Origin: Cavenderia fasciculata
Lineage: Eukaryota > Evosea > Eumycetozoa > Acytosteliales > Cavenderiaceae
Assembly (NCBI RefSeq): GCF_000203815.1
Contig: NW_004457639.1
Location: 1,302,001 to 1,366,000 of the forward strand
Length of the DNA: 64,000 nt
Direction of reading: 5' to 3'
In this document: one piece after another, positions 10,679 to 21,966 of the stretch
Numbering within the stretch: position 1 is the first letter of the stretch
How the letters are laid out: each line of letters starts with the position of its first letter
Program-made: the position numbers and the translations under genes
Notes under the pieces: generated by a model
What the model saw: the letters and a program-made list of their open reading frames with translations, nothing else
Told to the model about the DNA's origin: nothing
The model's database searches: none

Positions 10679-12637
10679 ATGGGACCGAAAAAGAAATCAT
10701 CATCTTCATCTAGTGCGATTGGAGCACTACAAAAGGATTCAATAGCATCAACAACAGAGTTGTTGGTCAATACACCAAGAAAGAGGATACCTGTTAGTAA
10801 AGCACTACCAACTCATACTCCAAGTAAAAGTAAAAAGAAATCATCTACAAAGAAAGATAGTAGTGATAATAGTAGTGAAAGTGATAGTAGTAGTAGTGAA
10901 GAAGAAGAAAAGAAAGAAACAAAGGGAAAGGGAACAAGAGGTAAAAAGAGAAAGGATAGTGAAGATGAAGATGAAGATAAAGAAGAAAAACTAAAAGAAT
11001 CACCAGCCAAAAAGGTTAAAAGACCAACACCTTTATCAAATAAAAAGAAACAACCAACATCAACTAAATCAACTAAAAGAGTTAAACAACAAGAATCAAC
11101 AACAACAACAACAAGTGGTAGTGAAATGGAAGAATCTGAATCAGAGTCTGAATCAGAATCAGAATCAATGTCTGAATCAGAGTCGTCGTCGTCGTCAATG
11201 TCTGATTATTCAAATTATTCAGACTCTGATTCAGATTATGAACCTGGAAAGAAGAAGAAAAAGAATGTAAAGAAACCAACACCTGCAAAGGGTAAAAAGG
11301 CTGCTGCTGCTTCTGGTTCAACAGTTTCAACACCAAAGAAAAAGAAAAAAGAAAAGGAACCGGCTGGACCATCCATCTCAAAATTCACAACACCAGTAAC
11401 TAAAAAGAAACCTATTCCTCCTCCTAAAAGTAGTAACAAAAAGAAATCAAAGAATGAAAGTTCATCTTCAACAACAAAAAAGAAGAAATCAAAGAATCAA
11501 GATAGTGATAGTGATGATAATAGTAGTGATAGAGGAGAAACATTTACATTTGGAGATGGAATTAATATAGATTCTATATTGGATACAAAATACATGACCA
11601 CTAAACCAAAGAAATACATTGATCCAATGGAAAACGAACAAAAGCAACAACAAAAGAAAAAACAAATGGAGAAAATGGAGAAATTGAGAGCCGAGGAACA
11701 AGAAGCAATCACAGAGATTAGAGAAAAGTTTAAACCAGAGGATATGGAGGAAATTGAACGTCAACAACAAGAAGGTCGTGCCAAATACAAAATGAAAAAA
11801 CAACAAGAAGAATTGGAAAGAATGAAACAAGATGAAGAAGAATTACAAAAGTTAAAGGAAACTGAAACACATTTAAATGATATTAATGATAATAATAATG
11901 ATGATAATCAAGAAGAAGAGAAACAAGTAGATAATAATAATAATAATAATAATGTAAATAATAATAATAATAATAGTAAAAAGAAAGATAGTAATAATAA
12001 TAATGGAAATAATAAGATTGATTTGAATTCAGTTTCATTTGATCAACAACAACAAGATCTTAAACCAACTATTGAAAAAGATGATGAAGAAAATATTGAT
12101 GAAGAATTACAAAATTATAATGCGTATATTAAACGTAGACCAAGTACAGGGTCTCAATCATCTCAACATTCTTCTGCTTCTTCTATTTCTTCATCTCCTC
12201 AACAACCAAAAATCCCAATTGTCAATGTTGCAACACAATCTCAATCTCAATTACAAGTTTCTTTGGATGGTAGTAGTAGTATGGTTCCAGATAGTTTTAT
12301 CGATGAAAAACAAGAAGCTGAAAAGAAAAAACAACTACAAGAAAAAGAAGAAAAAGAAAAACAAGAAGAAGTTGAAAAGAAAAAGAAACTACAACAACAA
12401 AAAGAGGAAGAAGAAGCTGAAAAGAAGAAAAAAGAACAAGAGACAGAAGAAGAAGAGACATCCGCAGAAGAACCTTCAAAGAGTTTGGAATTAGAGGAGG
12501 ATTTATCAATTCCACCATTCCAAAAACCAATTACTACACAAGAAGAACAACAAAAACAATTGGCAGATATTGGTACTTTATTTGATGGATCCTATGATAA
12601 TGATACATTCTTTGAGAATAGTCAATCATCAATATAA
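10679..12637 (+). CDS. Lys/Ser/Glu-rich disordered protein, probably nuclear; function unknown
   Basis: This is a single exon of 652 residues. I do not recognise the family. Residues 1-280 alternate basic runs (KKKK, KKKRK-like) with serine and acidic runs, and include a SESESESES tract. This composition is common in nuclear and nucleolar proteins, and several basic runs could serve as nuclear import signals. The only complex-sequence segment is at about residues 280-405, with GETFTFGDGINID, LDTKYMTTKPKKYIDPME and then a long charged coiled coil (EKMEKLRAEEQEAITEIREK). Asn tracts follow, then a second coiled coil near residues 540-610, and a short C-terminal segment containing DIGTLFDGSYD. 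The gene converges on the ROMO1-like gene with 114 bases between stop codons. Confidence 0.75.
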   Translation: MGPKKKSSSSSSAIGALQKDSIASTTELLVNTPRKRIPVSKALPTHTPSKSKKKSSTKKDSSDNSSESDSSSSEEEEKKETKGKGTRGKKRKDSEDEDEDKEEKLKESPAKKVKRPTPLSNKKKQPTSTKSTKRVKQQESTTTTTSGSEMEESESESESESESMSESESSSSSMSDYSNYSDSDSDYEPGKKKKKNVKKPTPAKGKKAAAASGSTVSTPKKKKKEKEPAGPSISKFTTPVTKKKPIPPPKSSNKKKSKNESSSSTTKKKKSKNQDSDSDDNSSDRGETFTFGDGINIDSILDTKYMTTKPKKYIDPMENEQKQQQKKKQMEKMEKLRAEEQEAITEIREKFKPEDMEEIERQQQEGRAKYKMKKQQEELERMKQDEEELQKLKETETHLNDINDNNNDDNQEEEKQVDNNNNNNNVNNNNNNSKKKDSNNNNGNNKIDLNSVSFDQQQQDLKPTIEKDDEENIDEELQNYNAYIKRRPSTGSQSSQHSSASSISSSPQQPKIPIVNVATQSQSQLQVSLDGSSSMVPDSFIDEKQEAEKKKQLQEKEEKEKQEEVEKKKKLQQQKEEEEAEKKKKEQETEEEETSAEEPSKSLELEEDLSIPPFQKPITTQEEQQKQLADIGTLFDGSYDNDTFFENSQSSI

Positions 12638-12751
12638 ATATCAAATATCAAATATAATATTAAATAATTATTTAAATATGTAAAGAAATAAAACCTTCAA
12701 GATTAAGTTAATTTAATATTATTTGTTCCTTTTATTATTATTATTATTTTA

Positions 12752-13324
12752 TTATTCATCCTCTGTCAAGATGTTTAGAGAAGATTTGTTATATTTGGTG
12801 GTATTGAAATGGTTGATTTTTAATGAATTGTTATTGTTATTATTACTGTACAAATTTAGAAAACTATATGTGTTTAGATCGTCGTTGATATTATTTTTGT
12901 TGTTGTTGTTTGATTTTACATCTTCTGTTTCATCTTCTTCACAACGTAAAGCACCACCAATAGACATAATGCCACCAAAGAAACCACCCATTTGAAGTGC
13001 GAATTTTCCAGCAATCTTGGAGTACATCGTTCTTGGTGCCTTTGACATGTAACAAGTAGTCATACCAATCACTAAACCAAACATTGATCCAACTGTAGCT
13101 CCCATCAACCCACCTAGAAACGCTCATTCAATTAGACAATGAAATACATATCTATCTTTCAATCTTCTATCATTCTATTTTTACATACCCATAGCTACTT
13201 GTTGAAGACATTGATTACCTTGAAGAGCAGCTTGAACTTGATTGATTCTTGGGGGTGGAGCTGGTGGATACTTGTAGTTATCCTCTTTAGCTGCAGCAGT
13301 ATTAGTATTCTTCTTATCACTCAT
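12752..13324 (-). CDS. ROMO1/Mgr2-like mitochondrial inner membrane protein with an Asn-rich tail
   Basis: Two exons (13324-13189 and 13113-12752), joined in phase 1, give 165 residues. The core at about residues 40-100 reads GLMGATVGSMFGLVIG, then GKFALQMGGFFGGIMSIGG and ALRC. This matches the two glycine-rich membrane helices and terminal GIRC-like motif of the ROMO1/Mgr2 family. In yeast Mgr2 gates lateral release from the TIM23 translocase, and human ROMO1 is tied to reactive oxygen levels; the role here is inferred. The usual protein is about 80 residues. This one has a 40-residue Pro-rich N-terminus and a tail of about 60 residues, acidic and Asn-rich (NNNKNNINDD, LYSNNNNNNS), probably a lineage addition. 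A distant Tim17/22-type protein is the alternative. Confidence 0.72.
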
Positions 13325-13514
13325 CTTCCTTGATTATATCTATCTATCTAATCTCTCTCTACTCCCTCTCTTTATTTAAGTATTGTATACTTGGTTAACT
13401 AATGATGATGCAACGAGGAGGATGGCAATGATCAGAGTTTGAATTTTCGAACTTCTCTTTTTTTTTTTAATTTTATTTAATTTTGTTTTTTGAGTACATG
13501 GAGGGTGTGTATTT

Positions 13515-14307
13515 TTATGATGCATTTTGTTCAACAACCTTTTTAGTTTCAATATCTTGTAATAATTGTTCAAGATCTTTGACAGAATCGATAGCAGATT
13601 GTTCGAATGGTTTAAAGTCGGTGGTGATGTCTTTAAACTTGCCAGCTTCGTCAAACATGGTCTTGTTCAGCGTCATTTTGGGACGAGTGTTGGTGACTGG
13701 CATAGCAAGGAAACTCTTGTTGAGAACCTGTGTGAATTGGTCGTTGGACGAACTACCACCAAAGAATCCGTAACTAGCTACAACCGATGGCTTACCTTTC
13801 CATTCACCAAACAAGTGGTCTACAGCATTTCTATATAAATTAATATTTATATTAAATATATTGTAAGTAAGTATACTTTTTTGTTATTTAAATAATAGTA
13901 TAGCTAGTACCCACTTTAAATTTCCAGGAAAGGAATTATTATATTCACTAATCACAAATATGAATCCATCCTTTGATGCAATAGTCTCACTAAACTTGGT
14001 AATCACTGGTGATGAATACTTTCCATTCAACATCATTGGTGGTAATGGTTCCTATAAAAAAATATAATATATATATATATGATAGATCATCAGTATACTG
14101 ATGATTGATTGTATTCTATCTACTATCATTAGCTAAAGCTATACATACATCCAACATTGGTAATTTGTGATCAGCTAAATCAACAACTTCATATTTGAAA
14201 TGTGAGTTGCTTCCAAGTTTAGTGGTTTGAGCGAACCATTTAGCAATAGAGTCACCAACACGAGCAGTACGTTGTGACCCGATAATAAGACCGATTGTTT
14301 TAGACAT
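13515..14307 (-). CDS. NADPH-dependent FMN reductase, cytosolic form
   Basis: Three exons (14307-14149, 14051-13915, 13830-13515) give 203 residues, the usual size. The N-terminus KTIGLIIGSQRTARVGDSIA is the flavodoxin-like beta1 and FMN phosphate loop (GSxRxxRxG). ISEYNNSFPGNLKNAVDHLF matches the EYN-x(n)-PG-x-LKNA(I/L)D motif that contacts the isoalloxazine ring. SYGFFGG supplies the third FMN-binding loop. The enzyme should reduce FMN or quinones with NADPH. The second intron starts with GTGGGT rather than GTAAGT/GTATGT; it was chosen because only this site keeps the LKNAVD motif in frame. The gene is divergent from the exon-per-repeat ankyrin gene, sharing about 360 bases of upstream DNA. 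Confidence 0.88.
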
Positions 14308-14666
14308 GATTAATGTAATATATATATTTATGTGTGTATGTAAACTTTAAAGTAGATAAGCAAAATTGAATTGAATGATTGTCTCAATTGCATAGATGCT
14401 ATATAAATGTATTAAAAAGGGAGGGAAGTTGGGGGTTCACGACTCGGTCATATGTCCTTCTAGATTTCTCCACCTCTTTTGAGCAGTTCACGAATCAAGC
14501 CAGTACGTATCTTTGTGGTTCGTTCTGAGCTGCCCCTCGTCTTTGCGGTTCTGCCTCTTTTTTTTTTTTTTTTTTGAGAACTTCCGGAACATTGTGAGAA
14601 GAGTTCTTGTATCCATAGCTAGTATACTTTTAATATAATTATTTCTTTTTAATAACTTTATTCTTG
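14308..14666. promoter_or_regulatory. Shared divergent promoter region
   Basis: This stretch separates the FMN reductase (minus) from the ankyrin-like gene (plus), so it should hold both promoters. An 18-base T run lies near 14558-14575. No defined operator could be recognised. Confidence 0.5.
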
Positions 14667-17308
14667 ATGGAAAAACATGAAATAACAACAACAAAGGATA
14701 GTTCTTCTCATGATCATGATGAGAAGAGGAGGAGAGACCAACAACAACAACAACAAGTTATCTTGTTAAAGAGAAAGAGAGATCATGACGATGATTGTCA
14801 AGACAACAACAACAACAACAACAATAATACTCAACTGCCATTGATGACGAGCATAATACATCATGATGCTTCTCGACCAACATTTACAAGTTTAATGAGA
14901 GTATTGTATATTAGACGTACTATATTCAAACAAGCAAAAATGATACACCATATCTCAGTGTGTGCAACTAGTAACGGTAAAGATATTATAGAGTTGCCTC
15001 AACTTGGAATGATAACAAAGTATGCAATGCCATGGGACTTTATCAAACATTATCTACCACCTAGAGACCAAATACCTTTGAATAGAAGAATGTACGTAAT
15101 TAGCAAGTACTGTTTACATCAAAATGCAACGGTAGATACACTCCTCCATCTCTTGGAATGGTCACCAGATTACGATCCTCAAGATGACGATCGTCATGAT
15201 GATTTCATCTACCATGTTATCACTCAAGGAACACCAGAGATATGTGCATTCCTTCTTACAAGATTCCCAAATATAAATGTATCAAATCAACCAGAATACC
15301 TAAAAGAATATATATTCCGAACTGCACACCTTTCAACCATTCAACTATTGTCAACCAAAGGAGCAAAGTTCTCAAAACTAGCTATGAATACTGCCGCGGA
15401 AAGAGGTAGTTTAGATATTGTAATGTATCTAGATCAAAATCGTACTGAAGGGTGCACAACTAAAGCAATGAATGGGGCAGCCTCATATGGTCATTTTGAT
15501 ATTATTAAAGTAAGTTAAATAGAGAAATTCAATTTAAATTACATTACATTTATTATGGATAATATTTATTAATCTATTTATTTAGTATTTACATAGCTAT
15601 CGAACTGAAGGATGCACAACCAATGCTATGGACGGGGCAGCCTCAAAAGGTCATTTGGATATTATTAAAGTAAGTTAAATAGAGTAATTCAATTTAAATT
15701 ACATTACATTTATTATGGATAATATATATATATATATTAATCTATTTATTTAGTATTTACATAGCCATCGAACTGAAGGATGCACAACCAATGCTATGGA
15801 CGGGCAGCCTCAAAAGGTCATTTTGAAACAGTACAATGGTTAGATCAAAATCGTACAGAAGGATGCACACATCGAGCGATGGATTATGCAAAGACTCTCG
15901 AAATTGTGCAATACCTTCACAAACAAGGGAAACCAGCTACAGCTCTGGCAATGGACAATGCATGTTTGACGGGTAATTTGGATACTTTGAACTTCCTTTA
16001 CCACAATCGCACTGAAGGTTTTACTAGAGCTGCTGGTGTAAATGCATGTAAAAGTGGTAACCCTGAACTTATCAAGGTATGAATATAAATATGAACACTA
16101 ATTTGATTATTTATTATTTATATTAATTTGATTATTTATTATATTATATTATATTATAGTTTCTACTCTCCATTACTCCAACTGAAACATTACCATGGTC
16201 ATCGATTGCAGTTGACCTTGTCATTGAGAAAAATTGTAGTTTGGATATTATAATGTCAATCAACCAATCATGTTCTTTGAGAGGTTTCGAATATGCAATT
16301 GAGCATAATCGATTAGATATTATTCAATATCTCTTGCAACAATTCCCAACATTTTGGAAACAAAGTACATTGCAAAAAGTATTCAATCATGCAGCCACTA
16401 TGGGTAATTTAGATATTGTAAAAGTAAGTAAATATGCATGCAGAAACCATACTGGTAGATGTATTAACACATTTATTAATTTCCTATTTATTCCATTTAT
16501 ATATAGTTCCTACATGAAAATCTTGCCATAGAGTGGATTAGTACCAAAGCAATGGATAGGGCAGCCTCAAATGGTAACCTAGAAGTAGTCAAAGTATGTT
16601 AATGAAAAATAATAATAACGATAATATTAAAATTAATTCATTTATATAAAATAGTTTCTACATTTAAAACGTAATGAAGGATGCACAACAAAAGCTATGG
16701 ATAAGGCAGCCGCAAATGGTAAACTTGAAGTAGTCAAAGTATGTCATGAATATTCATTTTGTTTATATATCAACATTTATTAATTAATCCAATGCTTTCC
16801 ATTTATATTTATATAGTTTCTACATTTAAATCGTAATGAAGGGTGCACAACAAAAGCTATGGACAGGGCAGCCTCAAAAGGTCATCTTGAAATGGTTAAA
16901 GTATGTTTAAACATCTACCTGCACTTACTTTGGGGAACCATTGCATTATTAATTAATTATTAATTAATTATTTTCTTTTCCAAACTATAGTTTCTACATA
17001 CAAATCGTACAGAGGGATGCACAACAGATGCCATCGATTCGGCAGCACACAACTCCCATCTTGAAACTGTTGAGTTTCTACACAAACATCGAACTGAAGG
17101 ATGCACTGTTTCTGCCATACTGAAATTTATAAATTCAAGAGTGTGCTATGATTCTGTCAAATACATTCTCGCCAACAAATTAATTCCTCGAGAAATGATT
17201 GAATCTGAAATATCAAACACTCAAATAGATTCAAATGATGAAGAATCTGATTACTTTGAAATGGTTGATCTCATCAATCAATACTATGGAATCGTATTAT
17301 TGGATTGA
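14667..17308 (+). CDS. Ankyrin-like repeat protein with one repeat per exon; reading frame broken in exon 3
   Basis: Eight exons can be read: 14667-15509, 15586-15669, 15754-16076, 16160-16423, 16507-16593, 16655-16738, 16817-16900 and 16991-17308. Every intron is phase 0 and falls after the repeat motif ending IIK, VVK or MVK; each next exon opens with (Y/F)LHxNRTEGCTT. The short exons of 84-87 bases are exactly one 28-29-residue repeat. The N-terminal 110 residues are Asp/Gln/Asn-rich, then share RRTIF, YAMPWDFIKHYL and TVDTLLHLLEW with the gene at 43689-45088. Exon 3 lacks one G in a GGGG run near 15800 (present in exon 2), and its 323-base length does not fit the phase of its neighbours. 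So the gene is a recent pseudogene or carries a sequencing error. The family is expanded in dictyostelids; its function is unknown. Confidence 0.75.
15510..15837 (+). repeat. Direct duplication of an intron plus repeat exon
   Basis: Intron 1 plus exon 2 (15510-15669) recurs almost unchanged as intron 2 plus the first part of exon 3 (from 15670). Even the introns match, differing only at a few bases and by an (AT)n expansion near 15722-15738. A duplication that preserves intron sequence must be very recent. Confidence 0.85.
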
Positions 17309-17737
17309 TCATCCTTCCTCTAAACACACACATTCAATACACAATTCTATCACTACTGTTTTTTTTTCTACCACACCAACCATAATCATGATTTTTAATC
17401 TGGATTGAAAAAGTAAGTAAGTATAAGAGTGTGGTGTGCGTAGAATTTTGGATCAACAAGGCAATGGAATTGAATGTGGTAGTGTGGTGTCGACAACAGA
17501 GTATTGTGATCACCATCTTTGTTTTTTTATGATGATACCACCCAGACTAGACAGTCAACCAACAACATTAAAATTAATTAATAATATTGTTTTATTTTTA
17601 TCATCATTTATTATATATTACTCGAGGGAGGGAGCCCACCCAACATCTACATTATCAAATAATAATATAGTGATTTAGAAAAAAAATGAGTTGTATTAAT
17701 TAATTTGTTTGTTTTAAAAAAAAAAAAAAGAGATAAT
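17309..17737. other. Intergenic region upstream of the ComC-like gene
   Basis: It holds the 3' flank of the ankyrin-like gene and the upstream region of the next gene, including an A13 run at 17717-17729 directly before the start region. No gene is seen. Confidence 0.6.
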
Positions 17738-19636
17738 ATGAAGCAATATTTTATAATTATTATTTATCTATCAATTTTATCAATTCTATTTATAAATGTG
17801 CAATCAACAACAATTGGTATGTAATCCACATTCTATTTTAATTTAAATAGTCAGTCATAATTATAATAACAAACTATTTATAAATTTTTATAGATCAAAG
17901 TAAAATTAAAGTAATTCAAATCAATGATGGATTGCAAGTTGTAATCTCTGAAAAATATAATCAAACTATTCATTCTCCAATATTGTTTAATGGGATTGAT
18001 TGTAAATATGAAAACAACTCAAAAAATGTCCAAGATCAATCTTCATCATCATTTAGTTGTACTTTAATGGGAATACCATATTTAGAAGGATACTATCCTT
18101 TTAAAATTGGAAATCAATCATCATTTAATATTTATTTTAAACATCGTAAGTAAATAGTAAACTATTAAATAATATTATTAAATATTAATTAATTATTTGT
18201 TTTTTATTTTAGAATTCCCAATTATAACAAATATTCAATACTCTTTAGATTATTTTGGACCAAAGATTGAAATGTATGGATACTTTGGGAATATTGGGAA
18301 TGCAACTATATACGATTTAATTAAACAGAATAGTACTGTAGTGGACAAGGTACAAGTATCGATTGGTAACAATGCGCCAAGAGACTGTAGGATTTACTTT
18401 CAGTCACCAACTTATATCTATTGTTATGATTTGTATATTTCATACCCAATGGTATCTGGTGAACAGTCATTATCTGTTACTGTGAATGGGTATACCAAAC
18501 ATTGGACAAGACTGTTGTATTACTCTAGTCCTCTAATACTCAAATCTTTTATCACCGACGACTACCTCTCTTGTGGTACACACGGATCGATGAATCTAGT
18601 TGACGGGTCGTGCAAGTGTGATGCAGATTCTGGGTATGGTGGATTCCAGTGTCAAAACCAACGATTGTATATCAATGGGTCGTACACAAACCAAGAATTT
18701 AATTCCAACCTATTTCATATTCTCAATTCAACATTAATGCAAATACAAGAAGTTGACGGCTCGACTCATTCAGATAGTTGGTATGGTGATACTACCTATG
18801 ACGCAATGACCTATAAATCTATTTATCCCAGTCCTTCCAACATGATCATTTCAAACATCCAAGGTGTATCGCCAACTATCCCCGACCAAGACTGGTCCAA
18901 ACCACAAACATACAGTGTTCTCTTTAAATACCACCCCAACTCAACCACCGAGATTAAAGACGCCTCTCATAACCCGAATAACGACAATGTCGAGATATAC
19001 CTAAACATGACAGTTACCAATCATCGTATCACACTAACCTTGTCCATTTCAAATTGGAACTTTTCAAAACTTGAAAATCAACTTTGCATACTCACAAAAT
19101 ACCAATTAAACTATGACCAACCATTTGAACAACCAGATGCCAATGTGTTTGGGACAACCTCGGCGCTGGACAAGGATAGAATCACCAAAGAACAATTGGT
19201 TGATGGGTATAATCAAGGTCACTCTAGACTCAATACATTTACATGGAAAGATACATTCAACAAGGTTGGTCGTCCATTAATCCAGATTATAGCAAACAAA
19301 TATCTATTGTTTAATATCGAGTCTGGTAATGTCGTCAGTGATAATCGTCAGACTTTTACAATGCAAAGAATAGAAAGTATCGATAAACAACAAGCCAATG
19401 TCATCGTATCCCAATACATCCCTCAATTCAAACAATCCCTAATCCTATCACAATCAATTGAAACTTTTATACCCAACCAAACAGATCAACCACAAACCCC
19501 AAGTCAACTAGACCCAAAACAACAAAGGGTATTTAAATTTACCATTATTTTCACAGTCTCACTTTCTATTCTAACATTTATTAGTACCATCTTTATATTA
19601 TTTTATTTTAACAAACAAACAAACAAACAATTATAA
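17738..19636 (+). CDS. ComC-like type I membrane protein with EGF-like module
   Basis: Three exons (17738-17816, 17894-18145, 18213-19636), both introns in phase 1, give 584 residues. Residues 1-23 form a signal peptide (YFIIIIYLSILSILFINV). The ectodomain begins with repeats of Ig-like/E-set character with many N-glycosylation sites. At about residues 240-265 an EGF-like module reads CGTHGSMN...CKCDADSGYGGFQC. The following segment has the beta-rich pattern (VEIYLNMTVTN, LSISNWNF) seen in dictyostelid ComC and Tgr-type proteins. A hydrophobic helix near the C-terminus (FTIIFTVSLSILTFISTIF) is followed by a short Lys/Gln tail with no signalling domain. Family members take part in cell-cell communication during development, but no specific ligand can be assigned. 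Confidence 0.78.
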
Positions 19637-19988
19637 AAGTAATAAAAAAAATAGAGAATAATAATAATAATTCTCTTTTTTGATTCATTCAAAAAACAAA
19701 CAACAAATAATTAGTTAATTTTAAAATACAATCTTTGTTTTAGATAAACAATTATTAATACCTCTATCTATTTGAATCTTATTTAAAATAAAATAATAAT
19801 TAATAAATAATAATAATAATAGTCATTGCAAATATTAATATTAAAAAATGTATTTTATCTTGTGCCACAAAAAATTTAGAGTAGAAGTTCTAAAACGAGT
19901 TTTTACTATATTATATTATCATTATGATGTTTTTTTCTCTTAGTATTTATTATCTCCTCTTAGTGTTTATTATCTCTTATTACTCTTA

Positions 19989-20035
<47 letters not shown>

Positions 20036-20182
20036 GACCAATCATGTGTTGACATATATATACATTCAGTCTGAAAGTCATTTACTTTCTTGTTTATTTC
20101 ACTTAAAGACAATATATAAATAAGATACTTTGGATTTAAATTGGTCATATCATATAACATATATATTTAAACAAATAATAGA
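19637..20182. promoter_or_regulatory. Upstream region of FAD monooxygenase copy 1, with a (CAA)n tract
   Basis: No gene is present. Positions 19990-20034 are a pure run of CAA triplets, preceded by TTATTACTCTT and followed by CAGTCTGAAAGTCATT. The same order of elements occurs upstream of copy 2 (21725-21850), so the duplicated block includes promoter DNA. Confidence 0.65.
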
Positions 20183-21439
20183 ATGAAAGAAGAAGAAACA
20201 ATAATAATCATTGGAGTAGGTTTAATTGGACCGATACTAGCATTGGCATTAAAAAAATTGGGATTGCATTGTATCTTGTTTGATAGAAGACAAGAACCAA
20301 GTTCAATTTCATTGTTGGATCCTGTTCAATCAGAGGGTGCATCAATTAATATTGCTCCAAACGGATTAAAGATTATCGATGAACTGTGTCACTCACTCTA
20401 TCAAGAGATTGAACAGGTTGGATGCCCTGTTCAAATATTCTCCAATTGTAACAGTGATGGTGACAAACTTGGTGAATTTGAAACAAGCACAGTGTTTAAA
20501 CCAAGATATGGATACATCAATATTGGTATTGCAAGAAGTGCACTTCAATCAATCCTCATCAATCGTTTGAAAACTGATAACATACCTGTTTATTTTAACA
20601 AATCATTGGTTGCTATTAGTCAAGCTGAGAATGAATTAGTCACATTAACATTTAAAGATGGTAGTAGTTGTAAAGGTGGAATGGTGATTGGAGCAGATGG
20701 ATTACATTCAATGACAAGATCTTTATTGTTTGGAGCAGAGAAACCAACCTATACAAAGACAACTCAGACTATTGGTGTATCACCGAGACCTATAGGACAC
20801 CGTGATGTAATACACACAGTGTTCGGTGAAAATGCATGTTTTCTTACCTACCCACTCTCAAAGAGTCATTTGGTATGGGCAATGACTCTACCAGAGGAGA
20901 ATGAAACACCAGAGACTTGGAAAACACTTCAACCACAAGACATGGACTCTATTAAACAAGAGTCACAAGTAATGTCTTTTAAATCACCAGAACTTTCAAT
21001 ACAGCAGTTGGTATCGACCAGTGTCAAAATATTCAAGATTGGTTTGTATGATCGACCTGCATTGTCGACATGGAATGTTGGACGTGTAACATTAATTGGA
21101 GATGCAGCACACCCATCAACACCTCATATTAGTCAAGGTGCCAATCAAGGAATAGAAGATATCGGTTATTTCTGTCATCAAATTAAATTACAATTAAATC
21201 AATCAGATAAAACACCATCACTCAAAGATATCAACATTGCCACTCTGTTTTCCGATTATCAAGAATCAAGAATCATTAAAACAACAGAATTGGTTGAAAA
21301 GGCAAGGAAAATGGGTGTCCTTAGAGTATCTCCAAAAGATAAATGTAAAGAAAGAGATCAACTTTTTAGAAATGCTTGGTTAAATAATGAAATCAGATAC
21401 AAGTCTTATGATTTGTTATATAATTATAAAGAAGAATAA
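20183..21439 (+). CDS. FAD-dependent monooxygenase, tandem copy 1
   Basis: This is a single exon of 418 residues. The N-terminal Rossmann motif GVGLIGPILALALKKLG binds the ADP part of FAD, ending in the acidic FDRR. GADGLHSMTRSLLFG is the family DG motif (binding FAD and NAD(P)H), and GDAAHPSTPHISQGANQG is the GD motif contacting the flavin ribityl chain. These three motifs in this order define the UbiH/salicylate-hydroxylase/p-hydroxybenzoate hydroxylase group (FAD_binding_3), which hydroxylate aromatic substrates using NAD(P)H and O2. The substrate is not predictable. No signal peptide or membrane anchor is seen, so it is probably cytosolic. The next gene is a near-identical paralog, including in length. 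Confidence 0.88.
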   Translation: MKEEETIIIIGVGLIGPILALALKKLGLHCILFDRRQEPSSISLLDPVQSEGASINIAPNGLKIIDELCHSLYQEIEQVGCPVQIFSNCNSDGDKLGEFETSTVFKPRYGYINIGIARSALQSILINRLKTDNIPVYFNKSLVAISQAENELVTLTFKDGSSCKGGMVIGADGLHSMTRSLLFGAEKPTYTKTTQTIGVSPRPIGHRDVIHTVFGENACFLTYPLSKSHLVWAMTLPEENETPETWKTLQPQDMDSIKQESQVMSFKSPELSIQQLVSTSVKIFKIGLYDRPALSTWNVGRVTLIGDAAHPSTPHISQGANQGIEDIGYFCHQIKLQLNQSDKTPSLKDINIATLFSDYQESRIIKTTELVEKARKMGVLRVSPKDKCKERDQLFRNAWLNNEIRYKSYDLLYNYKEE

Positions 21440-21966
21440 AGTTTAATAAAAAAAAAGGATAGAGAAATATCAAAGATTATTCAAATTTACAATTATTTTA
21501 AACACAATAATAATAAATTGTTGTTCTCTTCTTGATTGATTAATTCTAAAATAATAAATACAATTTAAAAAAAAAAATTAAATAAAATATTAATATCTAA
21601 ATCACTCCCAAAAAAAAGTGTGTCACACAAGACAAACAAATAAATACAGATTTGCGATCGAGTGTGAGTGTGTGTAGATAGATACATTCATTATGGATGT
21701 TTCTCTTTTGTGGAGGAAATTAGTATATATTTATTATTACTCTTAACAACAACAACAACAACAACAACAACAATAACAATAACAATAACAATAGTAGTGA
21801 TAACCTATTCGTTTGACATATGTAGTAGTCTGAAAGTCATTCCTTTTGTTTTATCAACTTTCTTGTCTTTTTCATCTCTCGTATTTAAATACGACTAGCG
21901 GTATTGTCGTTAGTCGTAACTTTAGTCTAGTCAATAGCATATTTAATAATACTTTTGTTAGTTAGA
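21440..21966. promoter_or_regulatory. Upstream region of FAD monooxygenase copy 2
   Basis: It contains TTATTATTACTCTTAACAACAAC followed by a mixed CAA/CAATAA tract (21747-21793) and then TAGTCTGAAAGTCATT, matching in order and partly in sequence the DNA upstream of copy 1. The 3' part (21880-21960) is not shared. No gene is seen. Confidence 0.6.

Noticed and set aside
19960-20160. Valine-rich minus-strand frame over a CAA run
   Set aside because: It is the reverse reading of a trinucleotide repeat in promoter DNA.
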